Source: Bacteroidota bacterium (lineage in GTDB: Bacteria; Bacteroidota; Bacteroidia; Bacteroidales; JAAUTT01). Taken from it: a stretch of 64,000 bases of DNA. Made by a program: the position numbers and the translations under genes. The DNA lies in assembly GCA_030706405.1 (NCBI GenBank), contig JAUZOO010000009.1, positions 172,044-236,043 of the forward strand. The letters are read 5' to 3'. The notes beneath the pieces were generated by a model, which searched no databases, was not told the origin of the DNA, and was given only the letters and a program-made list of their open reading frames with translations. Each line of letters opens with the position of its first letter. Position 1 is the stretch's first letter. Shown one piece after another: positions 18,648 to 28,242 of the stretch.

Positions 18648-19697
18648 ATGGATGAATTAAGCGGAAATTCCTTAACTTTCTCTAAAAATCGGGTTATGCA
18701 AGCGTTGTTTTACAATGTCGAAAACAATAAGGTGCGGTGTCGTTTATGCCCGCATCATTGCCTGATAGGCGAGGGGCAGACGGGGCTGTGCCGGGTTCGT
18801 AAAAATGAGCAGGGCGTGCTTGTCGCCGAAAACTATGGCAGGCTTTCGTCCGTCCATCTCGATCCCATCGAAAAAAAACCGCTTTATCACTTTTATCCCG
18901 GGCGTCAGATATTATCTGTCGGATCTGTCGGCTGTAACATGCGCTGTGCTTTTTGTCAGAATTGCGAGATTTCGCAGGTTGGCGTTCATGAGTTTCCATG
19001 GTTTAAGGATGTTCCGGTAGAACAATTGGTAGCCAGGGCAAAATCGATTAACGAGAATTTAGGCATTGCCTTCACCTATAACGAGCCTACCATTTTTTAC
19101 GAGTATATGCTCGATGTGGCCCGCGAAGCACATCACCAGGGGCTAAAATGTGTGATGGTTACCAACGGGTATATCGAAGCCGAGCCAATGGAAACGATTC
19201 TGCCTTTTATCGATGCGTTTAACGTCGATTTAAAAGCGTTTACCGATAGTTTTTATCGCAAGCAAACGCATGCTCATCTTGCTCCTGTAAAGGAAACCCT
19301 GATGCGTATTCGTCAAGCCGAAAAACATTTGGAGATAACCTTCCTGGTAATTCCGGGGCTAAACGATTCCGTTGAAGAGTTCGACGCTATGACAGACTGG
19401 ATCTCCAATAATCTTGGCCAACAGACGATCTTTCATCTTTCCAAATACTTTCCACAGTACCATATGGCGCGTCCCGAAACGCCCGATGCCACGCTTTTGA
19501 AGTTACATGAGCTAGCATGCCGTAAACTTTCGTATGTATATCTTGGTAATGTCTGGAGCAGGCTTCCCGGTCATAATACAGAATGCTCCAATTGCAAAGC
19601 TGTTGTCATAAAACGACTCGGTTACGATGTTGAAACGCCCGGAATTACTGCTGATGGAAGTTGCGTTCATTGCGAAAACAAAGTGGTGGAGCGGTGA
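18648..19697 (+). CDS. amrS: AmmeMemoRadiSam-system radical SAM protein AmrS
   Basis: The 349-residue protein has the radical SAM cluster motif C96-x3-C100-x2-C103 (GCNMRCAFC). It also has the family-specific N-terminal zinc-ribbon-like CRLCPHHC...GLC and a C-terminal CSNC...CVHC pair. AmrS resembles pyruvate formate-lyase activating enzymes; its usual partners AmrA and AmrB (Memo and AMMECR1 families) are not in the window and the reaction is not established. Met17 (18696) is an equally good start. It is monocistronic here. Confidence 0.85.
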   Translation: MDELSGNSLTFSKNRVMQALFYNVENNKVRCRLCPHHCLIGEGQTGLCRVRKNEQGVLVAENYGRLSSVHLDPIEKKPLYHFYPGRQILSVGSVGCNMRCAFCQNCEISQVGVHEFPWFKDVPVEQLVARAKSINENLGIAFTYNEPTIFYEYMLDVAREAHHQGLKCVMVTNGYIEAEPMETILPFIDAFNVDLKAFTDSFYRKQTHAHLAPVKETLMRIRQAEKHLEITFLVIPGLNDSVEEFDAMTDWISNNLGQQTIFHLSKYFPQYHMARPETPDATLLKLHELACRKLSYVYLGNVWSRLPGHNTECSNCKAVVIKRLGYDVETPGITADGSCVHCENKVVER

Positions 19698-19797
19698 AAT
19701 GAGCCTGCTTCATATTTGTAAAACATCGGTGTTTTTCTTAAATTTACTTGTATGGTAATGAGTTTATATTGTTGTAAAACAGTAAAATGGTTTGATT

Positions 19798-20205
19798 ATG
19801 AAAAAACAGATTGGAATTTGGATTAACAAAGAAAAGGCTGTTATCATTTCTCTTGAAAAAGAAGGGTGCAAGGTGCACACCATAAGTTCTCCGCTCGAAG
19901 GAAAGATGAGGTTTCCCGGAGAAACAAAGGAATTCGCCGGCGTTGGCAGCCATCATGGCGATATCGAAAAAAGAAAGGAGAAACGCTTGAGAATTCAAAC
20001 GCACGAATATTTAAAAAACGTAGTGAATAATGTTAAAGATGCCGACGAATTGGCTTTATTCGGACCGGCAGGCATGAAAAAAGAACTCGAAAAATTGATG
20101 CATTCCGATAATATGATGGCTTCCCGTCTTAAAGGGGTTGAAAATGCCGATAATATGTCGGATAATCAGATGATAGCCTGGGTTAAGAACTACTATCATA
20201 AGTGA
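19798..20205 (+). CDS. Small eRF1-domain/host-attachment-like protein, 135 aa
   Basis: The N-terminus (KKQIGIWINKEKAVIISL) and the later DELALFGPAGMKKELEKLM segment recall the eRF1 domain 2-like/VLRF1 fold that also appears in host attachment proteins, but the catalytic GGQ-like loop is not evident. The assignment is by overall pattern only. I chose the ATG at 19798 over the in-frame TTG at 19792. A strong terminator follows. Function unknown. Confidence 0.55.
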   Translation: MKKQIGIWINKEKAVIISLEKEGCKVHTISSPLEGKMRFPGETKEFAGVGSHHGDIEKRKEKRLRIQTHEYLKNVVNNVKDADELALFGPAGMKKELEKLMHSDNMMASRLKGVENADNMSDNQMIAWVKNYYHK

Positions 20206-20231
20206 TCCCGGTAAAAGTCAGTTAAAAACAG

Positions 20232-20272
20232 AGATGATTGAAAAGTAACAACTTCTTCAATCATCTTTTTTT
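20232..20272 (+). terminator. Intrinsic terminator after the eRF1-like gene
   Basis: An 11-bp stem (AGATGATTGAA at 20232-20242, complement at 20256-20266) is followed by seven T. Confidence 0.85.
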
Positions 20273-20289
20273 ATAAAAGAATGAGACAT

Positions 20290-21678
20290 TTATTGGTTTA
20301 TCTGGTGTTTAGTTCCGATCCACGATGTATAAACCCCAACACTACATAGCAAAGCAAGAATAATAAAGATGAGGTGAATGCTTGTCATGAGCTGCGGAAG
20401 TATGTCGGGAGTAATTTTTATTTTTCCTACACAAATAGAAATCATCATCATTGTAATTCCCATGCTGATAGCCTGACCTGTAAGCCGCATTGTTCCGGTA
20501 GTAGCAGAGGCCATTCCCAGGTATTTTCGGTCAACCGATCCCATAATTATATTGACGTTTGGCGAAGAGAAGAGCCCAAAACCAATTCCAAGTAGTGCAC
20601 TTATTGCAATAACGGAGCCAATAGGTGTAGAAGGGGTGAGAAACAGCATTAACAGTAATCCAATCACAAGTATCACCATGCCTGTGGTTGCTAGTTTTCG
20701 GGGATTAGTTCGATCAGACCATCGTCCTGCCAGAGGAGATAATCCTGCCTGAGCAATTGGTTGGGCTATTAGGATTAGTCCGGCATGCTGAACATTCATT
20801 CCTTTTATGTATTGAAGATATAAACTCAGTAGAAATGAAATGGCAAATGTAGCTGCATAATTTATAAGCGCAGCCGACGAAGCAAAACCAAAGGCTTTGT
20901 TTTCCCAAAATAACCGAACGTTAAGTACCGGGTGTTTTAGTTGATTTTCGAACAACACAAACGCGATTAAGGTTAGTAAACCTGCTGCAATAAACAGAAA
21001 TCCGTTGGTAGCCGGTAAATCTGAAAATCCATAAATCAACGAGGATAGTCCAACGCCATACAATAGTACTCCTTTCCAGTCAAAAGGTTCACCTTTAGCT
21101 TCTACCCATTCTGTTTTCAGAATAGTAATAATTCCCGATAAGGCAATCAAACCAGTAACAGTTGTAACAAAAAAGATGCTTCTCCATCCAAAGGAATGAG
21201 TCAGCATACCGCCAATGAAAGGCCCGGATGAGAGCGAAATGTAAACTACGGCAGTGTTAATACCTATGGCCTTTCCGCGTTGATCGGGCGGAAATACGGA
21301 GGTGAGAATTGCCATATTGGTTGCAAAGATCATGGACGAACCGATACCCTGCATTAATCTGCCAAAAATCAATGCAGAACCGGAACTGGACAACCCGCAT
21401 AAAAGGCTCGAAAGAGTAAATACGAGAATTCCGAAAGTGAAGATTTTTTTTCTGCCAACCATATCTGCCAACTTGCTGAATGGTACCGGTAATATGGCCG
21501 ATGATAGTAAAAATATCGAAACTGTCCAGCTTAAAGCAATCGCATTCATCGAAAATTCCCTGGCTATCACTGGTAATGCCAGGTTCATGGCCGAACCCAT
21601 AAATGGTATTAAGGTGGTTGCCAGGCATATTACCAGTAGTACTGAATTACGGTGCAGTTCAGTTTTTTGAGGTTTCAT
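20290..21678 (-). CDS. MFS drug transporter (DHA2-like)
   Basis: A 462-residue polytopic permease with the MFS motif A-like loop KLADMVGRKKIF and the motif C-like region around GIGSSMIFATN, and about 14 membrane segments, typical of the DHA2 drug:proton antiporters. I start at the ATG at 21678 (MKPQKTELH); the upstream extension of 46 residues is Asn/Leu-rich and not conserved-looking. The gene is single. Substrate unknown. Confidence 0.85.
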   Translation of the reverse strand: MKPQKTELHRNSVLLVICLATTLIPFMGSAMNLALPVIAREFSMNAIALSWTVSIFLLSSAILPVPFSKLADMVGRKKIFTFGILVFTLSSLLCGLSSSGSALIFGRLMQGIGSSMIFATNMAILTSVFPPDQRGKAIGINTAVVYISLSSGPFIGGMLTHSFGWRSIFFVTTVTGLIALSGIITILKTEWVEAKGEPFDWKGVLLYGVGLSSLIYGFSDLPATNGFLFIAAGLLTLIAFVLFENQLKHPVLNVRLFWENKAFGFASSAALINYAATFAISFLLSLYLQYIKGMNVQHAGLILIAQPIAQAGLSPLAGRWSDRTNPRKLATTGMVILVIGLLLMLFLTPSTPIGSVIAISALLGIGFGLFSSPNVNIIMGSVDRKYLGMASATTGTMRLTGQAISMGITMMMISICVGKIKITPDILPQLMTSIHLIFIILALLCSVGVYTSWIGTKHQINQ

Positions 21679-21863
21679 ATACTTCTGTTTTGAATATAAA
21701 AGTATATTAAGTAGATTATTATTCTTCAAAAACAGATTAATTTTAAGAAAGTTTAAGGACCTTGTTCTTAAGTTTTTATAATAAAATAGTTCTTGGCTGG
21801 GTATTTTATTTTGCATTCATTCAACTCCTTTTTATCTTTATCCAAAACATAGAAGACTGATAC

Positions 21864-23255
21864 ATGGAGCACCATAAGGATAATACTCTGGTTCAGCGGA
21901 TAGCTAAACTCGTGAAACAGAACGAGGAGCTATCGAACGAATTAAAACAGCTCCGCGAAAAATACGAAACTCTGCTCGTGAAACACGACGAGTATGAACA
22001 GATTGTCAATAAATATACCGATTATACCAAAGTCAAGACAGTCCTATCAACAGGGCAGGAAAAATCGCTCAAGTTTAACATGGTTACGGTGTTGTATGCC
22101 AATATTCATGGTTTTTCGGAGATACTTCCGGAAATGAATATTGATCTTCTGAGCGATCAACTCGATCAGATTTTTATGCACTTCGACGAGATTATCCATG
22201 AATATCCTATCGAAAAAATTCATACTATCGGCGATTCCTTTATGTGTGCAGGTGGTATTCCGAATAAGAATATCACCAATCCCATCGAAGTAGTACTCGC
22301 TGCGCATCGGATGCTTTACTTTGTGAAAGATTTTTCGGTTGAAAATAATTCGGTCTGGGAGATTTGCCTTGCCATCCACACCGGGCCGGTTACAGCTTCG
22401 CAGGGTGGAAAAAATAAAATATTTTACGACATCAAAGGCGACACAGTTAATACAGTCAGCCGGCTGGAATCGGCCAGTATAAACGGCACCCTGATAATTT
22501 CAGTGATGACTTACGAGCTGGTAAAGGAGTTTTTTGATTGCGAGTATTACTGCAAGCTACCGGTAAAGTATAAAGGGTTTATCGATACATTTACTGTAAA
22601 AGGGATAAAACCAGAACTGTCGGAGAATGGGTTGGGCATTGTTCCTAACCAAAAATTTTACACCAGCTTTGCGTTAATTCAGTTTCACGATTTGCAGGAA
22701 CATATTCTCGATATGCTCGAACGTGGGCTGACTTCCGATTTTTATTATCACAATATAAAACATACCGTTGATGTAGTAACCGAAGTGGAACTTATTGGTC
22801 TTGCCGAAGGCGTTACCGACGAAGATATTTTGTTGCTTAAAACGGCAGCCCTTTTTCATGATTGCGGGCTTACCGTTTCGTATGACGATCATGAGTTTCA
22901 TGGAGCACAACTGGCGCGCGAAATGCTTCCTAAATTTAACTACCCCACTGCGTTAATCGACAGAATTTGTGAACTCATCATGGCTACCAAACTGCCACCC
23001 AAGCCTAAAAATCTTCTGGAAGCCATTATTTGTGATTCCGATCTCGATTATCTCGGGCGTACGGATTTTATCCCTGTGTCCAATAAGCTTTACGAAGAAT
23101 TGAAAGTGCGTAATAAAATAGGTACACTCAACGAATGGAATCAGGCTCAACTGAATTTCATATCCAAGCATCAGTATTTTACCAAAACTGCCCGGAAACT
23201 CAGGGAGGTAAACAAGCAAATTCAGATAGAACGAATTCGTAACCTGATTGTCTGA
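21864..23255 (+). CDS. Class III adenylate cyclase-HD phosphohydrolase fusion
   Basis: The 463-residue soluble protein has an N-terminal coiled coil (about 8-50), a class III nucleotidyl cyclase domain (about 72-250) and an HD-superfamily domain (about 270-440). In the cyclase, Lys118 and Asp189 match the adenine-specifying pair, and Asn196 and Arg200 match the transition-state pair. The second metal ligand Asp124 is present, but the first is Asn80 (YANIHGF instead of FADIxGF). The HD domain keeps H300, H332-D333, H343/H346 and D391/D393. It could both make and hydrolyse a cyclic nucleotide, or be a degenerate sensor. Confidence 0.82.
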   Translation: MEHHKDNTLVQRIAKLVKQNEELSNELKQLREKYETLLVKHDEYEQIVNKYTDYTKVKTVLSTGQEKSLKFNMVTVLYANIHGFSEILPEMNIDLLSDQLDQIFMHFDEIIHEYPIEKIHTIGDSFMCAGGIPNKNITNPIEVVLAAHRMLYFVKDFSVENNSVWEICLAIHTGPVTASQGGKNKIFYDIKGDTVNTVSRLESASINGTLIISVMTYELVKEFFDCEYYCKLPVKYKGFIDTFTVKGIKPELSENGLGIVPNQKFYTSFALIQFHDLQEHILDMLERGLTSDFYYHNIKHTVDVVTEVELIGLAEGVTDEDILLLKTAALFHDCGLTVSYDDHEFHGAQLAREMLPKFNYPTALIDRICELIMATKLPPKPKNLLEAIICDSDLDYLGRTDFIPVSNKLYEELKVRNKIGTLNEWNQAQLNFISKHQYFTKTARKLREVNKQIQIERIRNLIV

Positions 23256-23513
23256 AAGGTCAATATCCTCCGTCATAAAAAAGACGCATTGAGAGTATGT
23301 ATTTATTTCATTTTATTATATTTAGTATTTATTCTTTGAGCTTTGATTTCGAAAGGCAAACGGCAAAATATGGCTTACGAAAAAAATATCAAAAAAAATA
23401 GCAGGTTCAAAGAGTGTATTTGCCATTCGGTCAAAATTGAATAGCGGGCCATTTTGCATTAAATATTTTTACCTAACTTACTGAAACATACAAAAAACAG
23501 TGGAGGGCTTAAA

Positions 23514-24803
23514 ATGCTGCGAAAAATTCAACTACTATTGGACCAAAATAAAATTCTTGGGCAACGAAACGAAGAATTGAAAAAAATTATTGACGCAAAC
23601 CTCGGTCAACCCCAACATCAAACGGAAATGCCTTTTTCCGAAATTATTGACATTAATCAAGCCGAAACGTTGATTATTAAGTTTTACCAGTATAATAAAA
23701 TACCCACAGCTTTATACGATGTTCAAGGAAAACTTATTTTTTCTATTGGGTGGAAGCCGACCTGCACGCAGTTCCATTGTAAGGCAGATAGTACCCGCAG
23801 GCGTTGTGGTGAGTCTATTAATTATGTGAATCAACAGCTTGTTGATAAGCCTTATTTTTATTTTCAATGTATAAACGGGTTTAACGGAATCGCAGTTCCT
23901 ATCCATATTCGTAGCAAGCACACAGCAACCATTGTATTAAGCCAGTTCTTTTATCATGATGAGAATCCGGATTGGGGATTTTTCTGGAACCAGGCACAAG
24001 AAAATAATTTTTCGGTTGACAAATATCTGACAACGTTGCATGATATTCCGCGTTTTAAATCCATTGAAATTGAACAAATAACGCAAAATGCCGGCTATCT
24101 GGCAGAACTTGTTTCTTACCTCGGGAATCATAATCTTAATCAGCGGGAGCAGCAGAAAAAGCATACGGATAATGAAAAGTTATTGTCGGTATTGCGTGAA
24201 AAGATTTCGGAGCAAGATAAGGTAATTCAGGCGTTGATGCAGGATATTACCAGCCATCAGAAAGAAATTCAGGAAACGACCATCAGTAAAAATGAGTTGT
24301 GGCACCTTCAAAAGCAGCTTAATCGTAAACTCGAAAAGGCCGAGTCGCTCCTAAATAACTTGTTAAAAGCCATGCCGTTGGGAGTTGCATTTATAAAAAA
24401 GGCAGTTTTGACTTTTGTTAACGATCCAATGACCCGTTTGCTTGGTTATACAGCCAAAGAGCTTTCAGGCCGGGGCGTTGAGGTTTTGTTGGACCCTGCA
24501 GGCGATAATCGCGAAATTGTGGAACTGGTGGCAAATCCTTCCATTATGGGTCATAACCGGATATTCATCACCAATGTTATCCGTAAGGATGGACAAACTT
24601 TAGAAGTTGTTTTGTTTTTATCGTTGTTCAACAGCAACTCACCACAACAAGGAATGTCACTTAGTTTTATAGACATTTCGTCTATTATACATCCTTTATC
24701 TGATTTTTTGGCTCTAAATGAGAAAGAGACTGTGCCGGTGGCAATATCTTACCCTCATCCGCGTCAACGCAGGTCGCCGGGTTTCCGAGGTACTCAGATA
24801 TAG
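23514..24803 (+). CDS. PocR ligand-binding/PAS sensor protein without output domain
   Basis: The 429-residue protein starts with a short coiled coil, then a PocR-type ligand-binding domain (about 45-215) containing the CTQFHCKADSTRRRC Cys cluster, a long coiled coil (about 220-290) and a PAS domain (about 290-395). Related proteins continue into a histidine kinase or cyclase, but here the frame ends after a basic tail and no kinase remnant lies in the 97 bases before uvrB. It may signal through a partner, perhaps the adjacent cyclase-HD protein. Confidence 0.78.
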   Translation: MLRKIQLLLDQNKILGQRNEELKKIIDANLGQPQHQTEMPFSEIIDINQAETLIIKFYQYNKIPTALYDVQGKLIFSIGWKPTCTQFHCKADSTRRRCGESINYVNQQLVDKPYFYFQCINGFNGIAVPIHIRSKHTATIVLSQFFYHDENPDWGFFWNQAQENNFSVDKYLTTLHDIPRFKSIEIEQITQNAGYLAELVSYLGNHNLNQREQQKKHTDNEKLLSVLREKISEQDKVIQALMQDITSHQKEIQETTISKNELWHLQKQLNRKLEKAESLLNNLLKAMPLGVAFIKKAVLTFVNDPMTRLLGYTAKELSGRGVEVLLDPAGDNREIVELVANPSIMGHNRIFITNVIRKDGQTLEVVLFLSLFNSNSPQQGMSLSFIDISSIIHPLSDFLALNEKETVPVAISYPHPRQRRSPGFRGTQI

Positions 24804-24865
24804 TTACAGCCATCTGGGGGGGAGATTATTTCCCGCGAAATATGCCCAGCCACTGATATTCGCAG

Positions 24866-24873
24866 TATCTTTG
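24866..24873 (+). promoter_or_regulatory. -7 box for uvrB
   Basis: TATCTTTG matches TAnnTTTG, 27 bases upstream of the uvrB ATG. Confidence 0.45.
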
Positions 24874-24900
24874 CCTGTTCAATTATAGGAGAGATAAGTG

Positions 24901-26928
24901 ATGAATTTTCAAATTGTTTCGGACTTTGTGCCCAGTGGCGACCAACCCGAGGCTATTGCCCAACTGGTAAAAGGAATTAATGAGGGGCATAAATATCACA
25001 CCTTGCTGGGCGTAACCGGTTCTGGTAAAACGTTTACCATTGCAAATGTTATTGAGAAGTTACAGCGTCCGGCATTAATACTGAGCCATAATAAAACTCT
25101 TGCAGCACAGTTATATGGCGAGTTTAAGCAATTCTTTCCTAAAAATGCAGTCGAATATTTTGTTTCCTATTATGATTATTATCAACCCGAAGCTTACTTG
25201 CCGGTAACTGATACTTACATCGAAAAAGATCTTTCTATTAATGAGGAAATTGAAAAGCTCCGGTTAAGTGCCACTTCAGCCTTACTGTCCGGACGTCGCG
25301 ATGTTATTGTGGTTTCGTCGGTTTCGTGCCTGTACGGTATTGGTAATCCCGAGGATTTTGAGAGTAATACCATTCATATCCGCCAGGGGCAGGTTCAAGG
25401 TCGTAATCACTTTCTGCATAAATTGGTTGACAGCCTTTACTTTCGTAGCGAGGTGGAATTTAAGCGCGGCAGCTTTCGGGTAAAAGGTGATACTGTTGAT
25501 ATATTTCTGGCATATAGTGATGTTGCCTACCGTATTATTTTTTGGGGCGATGAAATCGAGGAAATTTACTCCTTTGATCCGGTTTCGGGCTATAAAATTG
25601 AAAATTTAAGTGAAGCTCTTATTTATCCTGCTAACATTTTTGTGACTACTAAAGAACGCATGAATGGCGCCATCCGCGAAATACAAGATGACCTTTTTAA
25701 ACAGGTTGAATTTTTTAAGCAGATTGGTAAGCATCAGGAAGCCAAACGCATCGAAGATCGTGTAACATACGATCTTGAAATGATTAAGGAACTGGGCTAT
25801 TGCTCCGGAATTGAGAACTATTCACGTTATTTCGACGGTCGCAAGCCTGGGACCCGTCCTTTCTGCCTTCTCGATTATTTTCCCGACGATTTTTTGATGG
25901 TGATTGACGAAAGTCACGTTACCCTCTCCCAAATACGCGCCATGTACGGTGGCGACCATTCGCGCAAACAAAATTTAATAGAATTTGGCTTTCGACTCCC
26001 GGCTGCTATTGATAATCGTCCGCTGAAATTCGAAGAGTTTGAATCTGTTGTAGATCAAACGATTTATGTGAGCGCCACCCCGGCCGACTATGAGCTTTCG
26101 AAAAGTGAAGGTATTATTGTTGAGCAGGTTATTCGTCCAACAGGCTTGCTCGACCCTGTAATCGATGTTCGCCCAAGCCTCAATCAGATCGATGATTTGA
26201 TGGAAGAAATATCCGTGAGGGTGAAGAAGGACGAACGCGTTTTAATTACCACCCTTACCAAACGAATGGCAGAAGAACTTACTACCTACCTTACACGCAT
26301 GGGAGTTCGTTGCCGATACATCCACTCCGATGTGGATACGCTCGAACGGGTGGAAATTATGGAAAGCCTACGTGCCGGGCGTTTTGATGTGTTGGTTGGT
26401 GTCAATCTCCTCCGCGAAGGGCTCGATCTTCCCGAAGTTTCGCTCGTGGCTATTCTCGATGCAGATAAGGAAGGATTTCTTCGTTCGGAACGTTCGCTTA
26501 CACAGACTGCCGGTCGTGCAGCTCGTAATGTTAACGGAAAAGTTATTATGTATGCCGATAAGATCACTGAAAGTATGCGGCGTACCATCGATGAGACTAA
26601 TCGTCGTCGCGAAAAACAGATGAACTATAACACGAAACACAAAATTACGCCCAAACAAATTCAGAAAGCCCTTACATCAATTATGGGTGATAAAACCGAA
26701 AAACCGGGAGCGGACAAAAAGACTAAATATTATGTCGAAACCGAACATGTCAATGTGGCTGCTGATCCGGTTGTTCAGTATATGGGTAAAGAAGGCCTCG
26801 AAAAGGCTGTTGAAAATACTAAGAAAGCTATGCAAAAAGCTGCAAAAGAACTCGATTTTATTGAGGCGGCCCGCCTTCGTGACGAAATGTACGAGCTCCA
26901 GGAATTATTAAAGAATAAGAAGGCTTGA
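24901..26928 (+). CDS. uvrB: Excinuclease ABC subunit B
   Basis: UvrB is the damage-verifying helicase-like subunit of nucleotide excision repair. The 675-residue protein has Walker A GVTGSGKT (about 38-45), the damage-binding beta-hairpin (YYDYYQPEAYLP), motif VI QTAGRAARN and a C-terminal UVR domain (ELDFIEAARLRDEMYEL) that contacts UvrC. A GTG at 24898 directly precedes the ATG; the ATG at 24901 is the better start. Confidence 0.97.
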   Translation: MNFQIVSDFVPSGDQPEAIAQLVKGINEGHKYHTLLGVTGSGKTFTIANVIEKLQRPALILSHNKTLAAQLYGEFKQFFPKNAVEYFVSYYDYYQPEAYLPVTDTYIEKDLSINEEIEKLRLSATSALLSGRRDVIVVSSVSCLYGIGNPEDFESNTIHIRQGQVQGRNHFLHKLVDSLYFRSEVEFKRGSFRVKGDTVDIFLAYSDVAYRIIFWGDEIEEIYSFDPVSGYKIENLSEALIYPANIFVTTKERMNGAIREIQDDLFKQVEFFKQIGKHQEAKRIEDRVTYDLEMIKELGYCSGIENYSRYFDGRKPGTRPFCLLDYFPDDFLMVIDESHVTLSQIRAMYGGDHSRKQNLIEFGFRLPAAIDNRPLKFEEFESVVDQTIYVSATPADYELSKSEGIIVEQVIRPTGLLDPVIDVRPSLNQIDDLMEEISVRVKKDERVLITTLTKRMAEELTTYLTRMGVRCRYIHSDVDTLERVEIMESLRAGRFDVLVGVNLLREGLDLPEVSLVAILDADKEGFLRSERSLTQTAGRAARNVNGKVIMYADKITESMRRTIDETNRRREKQMNYNTKHKITPKQIQKALTSIMGDKTEKPGADKKTKYYVETEHVNVAADPVVQYMGKEGLEKAVENTKKAMQKAAKELDFIEAARLRDEMYELQELLKNKKA

Positions 26929-26957
26929 TGGTGCTCATTATTAAATAAATATGGTAT

Positions 26958-27464
26958 TCATAGCTTCTTTATTAACTGTTTGCTCCGGCTTCGAATAGCT
27001 GCCGATTCGTGGGTGATAAGTTCCTCGATGATTAGTTTGAGTTCGTGCTTCAAATCGGGTTGGTAATCGGCAATATTCGCTAATATTTGCATCGCATGTA
27101 CTTTGATAGCGGGTGGCTCGTGCCGGGATAATAAGTATTGATAACATACATCAAAAAGTTTACCCTGATATTCTTCCGGAAGTTCAATTCCCGAAAGGTA
27201 ACGCAGTAAGTTTCGGCGGATTCCGGGATGTTCAAACGTTTCAATACGATCAACCACCTGCTTTAGATAGGGGTTAAAAAGTTCCGGATATTTGTCCGTT
27301 ACTGCCGAAACAACCCAGGCGGCTCGCAATGGAAGAGGTGATTTTCCTTCAAAAATGAGATTCATAAGTTGTTTAAAAAGCTCGGGGTCGTTGCCAATAT
27401 AGTTGGCTACATAATCTGTGTTTCGTCGCGATAATTCTGCTGATAACTGCTCTGCAATATCCAT
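26958..27464 (-). CDS. HEAT/ARM-like repeat protein, 168 aa
   Basis: From the ATG at 27464 the product is all-helical, with repeated helix pairs such as LPLRAAWVVSAVTDKYPELF and PPAIKVHAMQILANIADYQP that look like HEAT repeats (about 40-165). It has no signal peptide. A longer frame beginning at 27530 is unlikely because it would start inside the glnK terminator. The protein probably mediates a protein contact; partner and function unknown. Confidence 0.65.
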   Translation of the reverse strand: MDIAEQLSAELSRRNTDYVANYIGNDPELFKQLMNLIFEGKSPLPLRAAWVVSAVTDKYPELFNPYLKQVVDRIETFEHPGIRRNLLRYLSGIELPEEYQGKLFDVCYQYLLSRHEPPAIKVHAMQILANIADYQPDLKHELKLIIEELITHESAAIRSRSKQLIKKL

Positions 27465-27530
27465 GATATGTTTATATTTTGATGGATAATAATACACATT
27501 TTTCGGGAACAGAACGAAATTATAAGGCAT

Positions 27531-27556
27531 AAAAAAAGTCCGGGGAGGCCGGACTT
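27531..27556 (-). terminator. Intrinsic terminator after glnK (second copy)
   Basis: AAGTCCGG (27536-27543) pairs with CCGGACTT (27549-27556), followed on the minus strand by seven T. Confidence 0.85.
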
Positions 27557-27576
27557 CTTCTATTTCTCAGTTGGGG

Positions 27577-27948
27577 TTACGATAAAACCACGCTTTTTTC
27601 ATCTTCTTTTAAATATAAGGCATCGGGACCGGTTTCCTGAGTACGGATGCGGATTACATCTTCAACATCCGAAACGAAAATTTTTCCATCGCCAATTACT
27701 CCTGTCCAGGCCGATTTGGTAATAGCGTCGATGGTGCGTTGTAAGTTGTGGTCTCGAACTACAATCGACAGCATACGGCGTTGAATGCGGTTGGCTTCGT
27801 AAACGGCACCACGGAAAATATGCCCTTCTTTTTCTTTGCCTACCCCGTTAACATCCCAATAAGTAAAGAAGTCGATATCAGCTTCATGTAAAGCTCTTTT
27901 TACATCTTCGAATTTAGATTTGCGAATGATAGCTTCTACTTTTTTCAT
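27577..27948 (-). CDS. glnK: P-II nitrogen regulatory protein, copy 2
   Basis: The 123-residue protein has the P-II body (KKVEAIIRKSKFEDVKRAL) and the ATP-binding GDGKIFVSDVEDVIRIRT segment. The T-loop keeps a Tyr at the position of E. coli Tyr51 (RGAVY), but the rest (EANRIQRRML) differs from the proteobacterial VDFLPK loop. P-II proteins block Amt channels according to ATP/ADP and 2-oxoglutarate. It follows amt copy 2 after about 350 bases and a terminator, so it likely has its own promoter. Confidence 0.9.
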   Translation of the reverse strand: MKKVEAIIRKSKFEDVKRALHEADIDFFTYWDVNGVGKEKEGHIFRGAVYEANRIQRRMLSIVVRDHNLQRTIDAITKSAWTGVIGDGKIFVSDVEDVIRIRTQETGPDALYLKEDEKSVVLS

Positions 27949-28242
27949 GCGTGTTTTTCTTATTATATGTTTTCTGTTATTAATTCGTCATCATGAAGTT
28001 TTTTTGTACTTCACGTTGGGATGATTTTGAAATCATCTGGCCATAAAAATAGATATTTTTTGATATGACGCAAAAGAAGGTGTCCTTTTAGGAGTTGATA
28101 ATGAATAGTATATAATGTGTTGTAACCGGCAATGTTTAGCAAATAGTCACTTTTTATGATAAATGTCAGAAATTTTAAGGGGAGTGAAATTGAAATAAAC
28201 TAAAAATTAAATAAGGTTGATAAATCTTAATAGGGGGAAATG
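27949..28242. promoter_or_regulatory. glnK leader region with a palindrome
   Basis: The leader holds a near-perfect palindrome at 28020-28037 (GATGATTT-TG-AAATCATC), 72 bases upstream of glnK, plausible as a regulator site. No TAnnTTTG box is clear. Confidence 0.35.

Noticed and set aside
24804..24900. Possible kinase remnant after the PocR-PAS gene
   Set aside because: The 97 bases before uvrB contain no HisKA or HATPase-like peptide in any frame I read.
27465..27530. N-terminal extension of the HEAT-like protein to 27530
   Set aside because: It would start within the glnK terminator, and the extra residues do not resemble a helix repeat or signal peptide.
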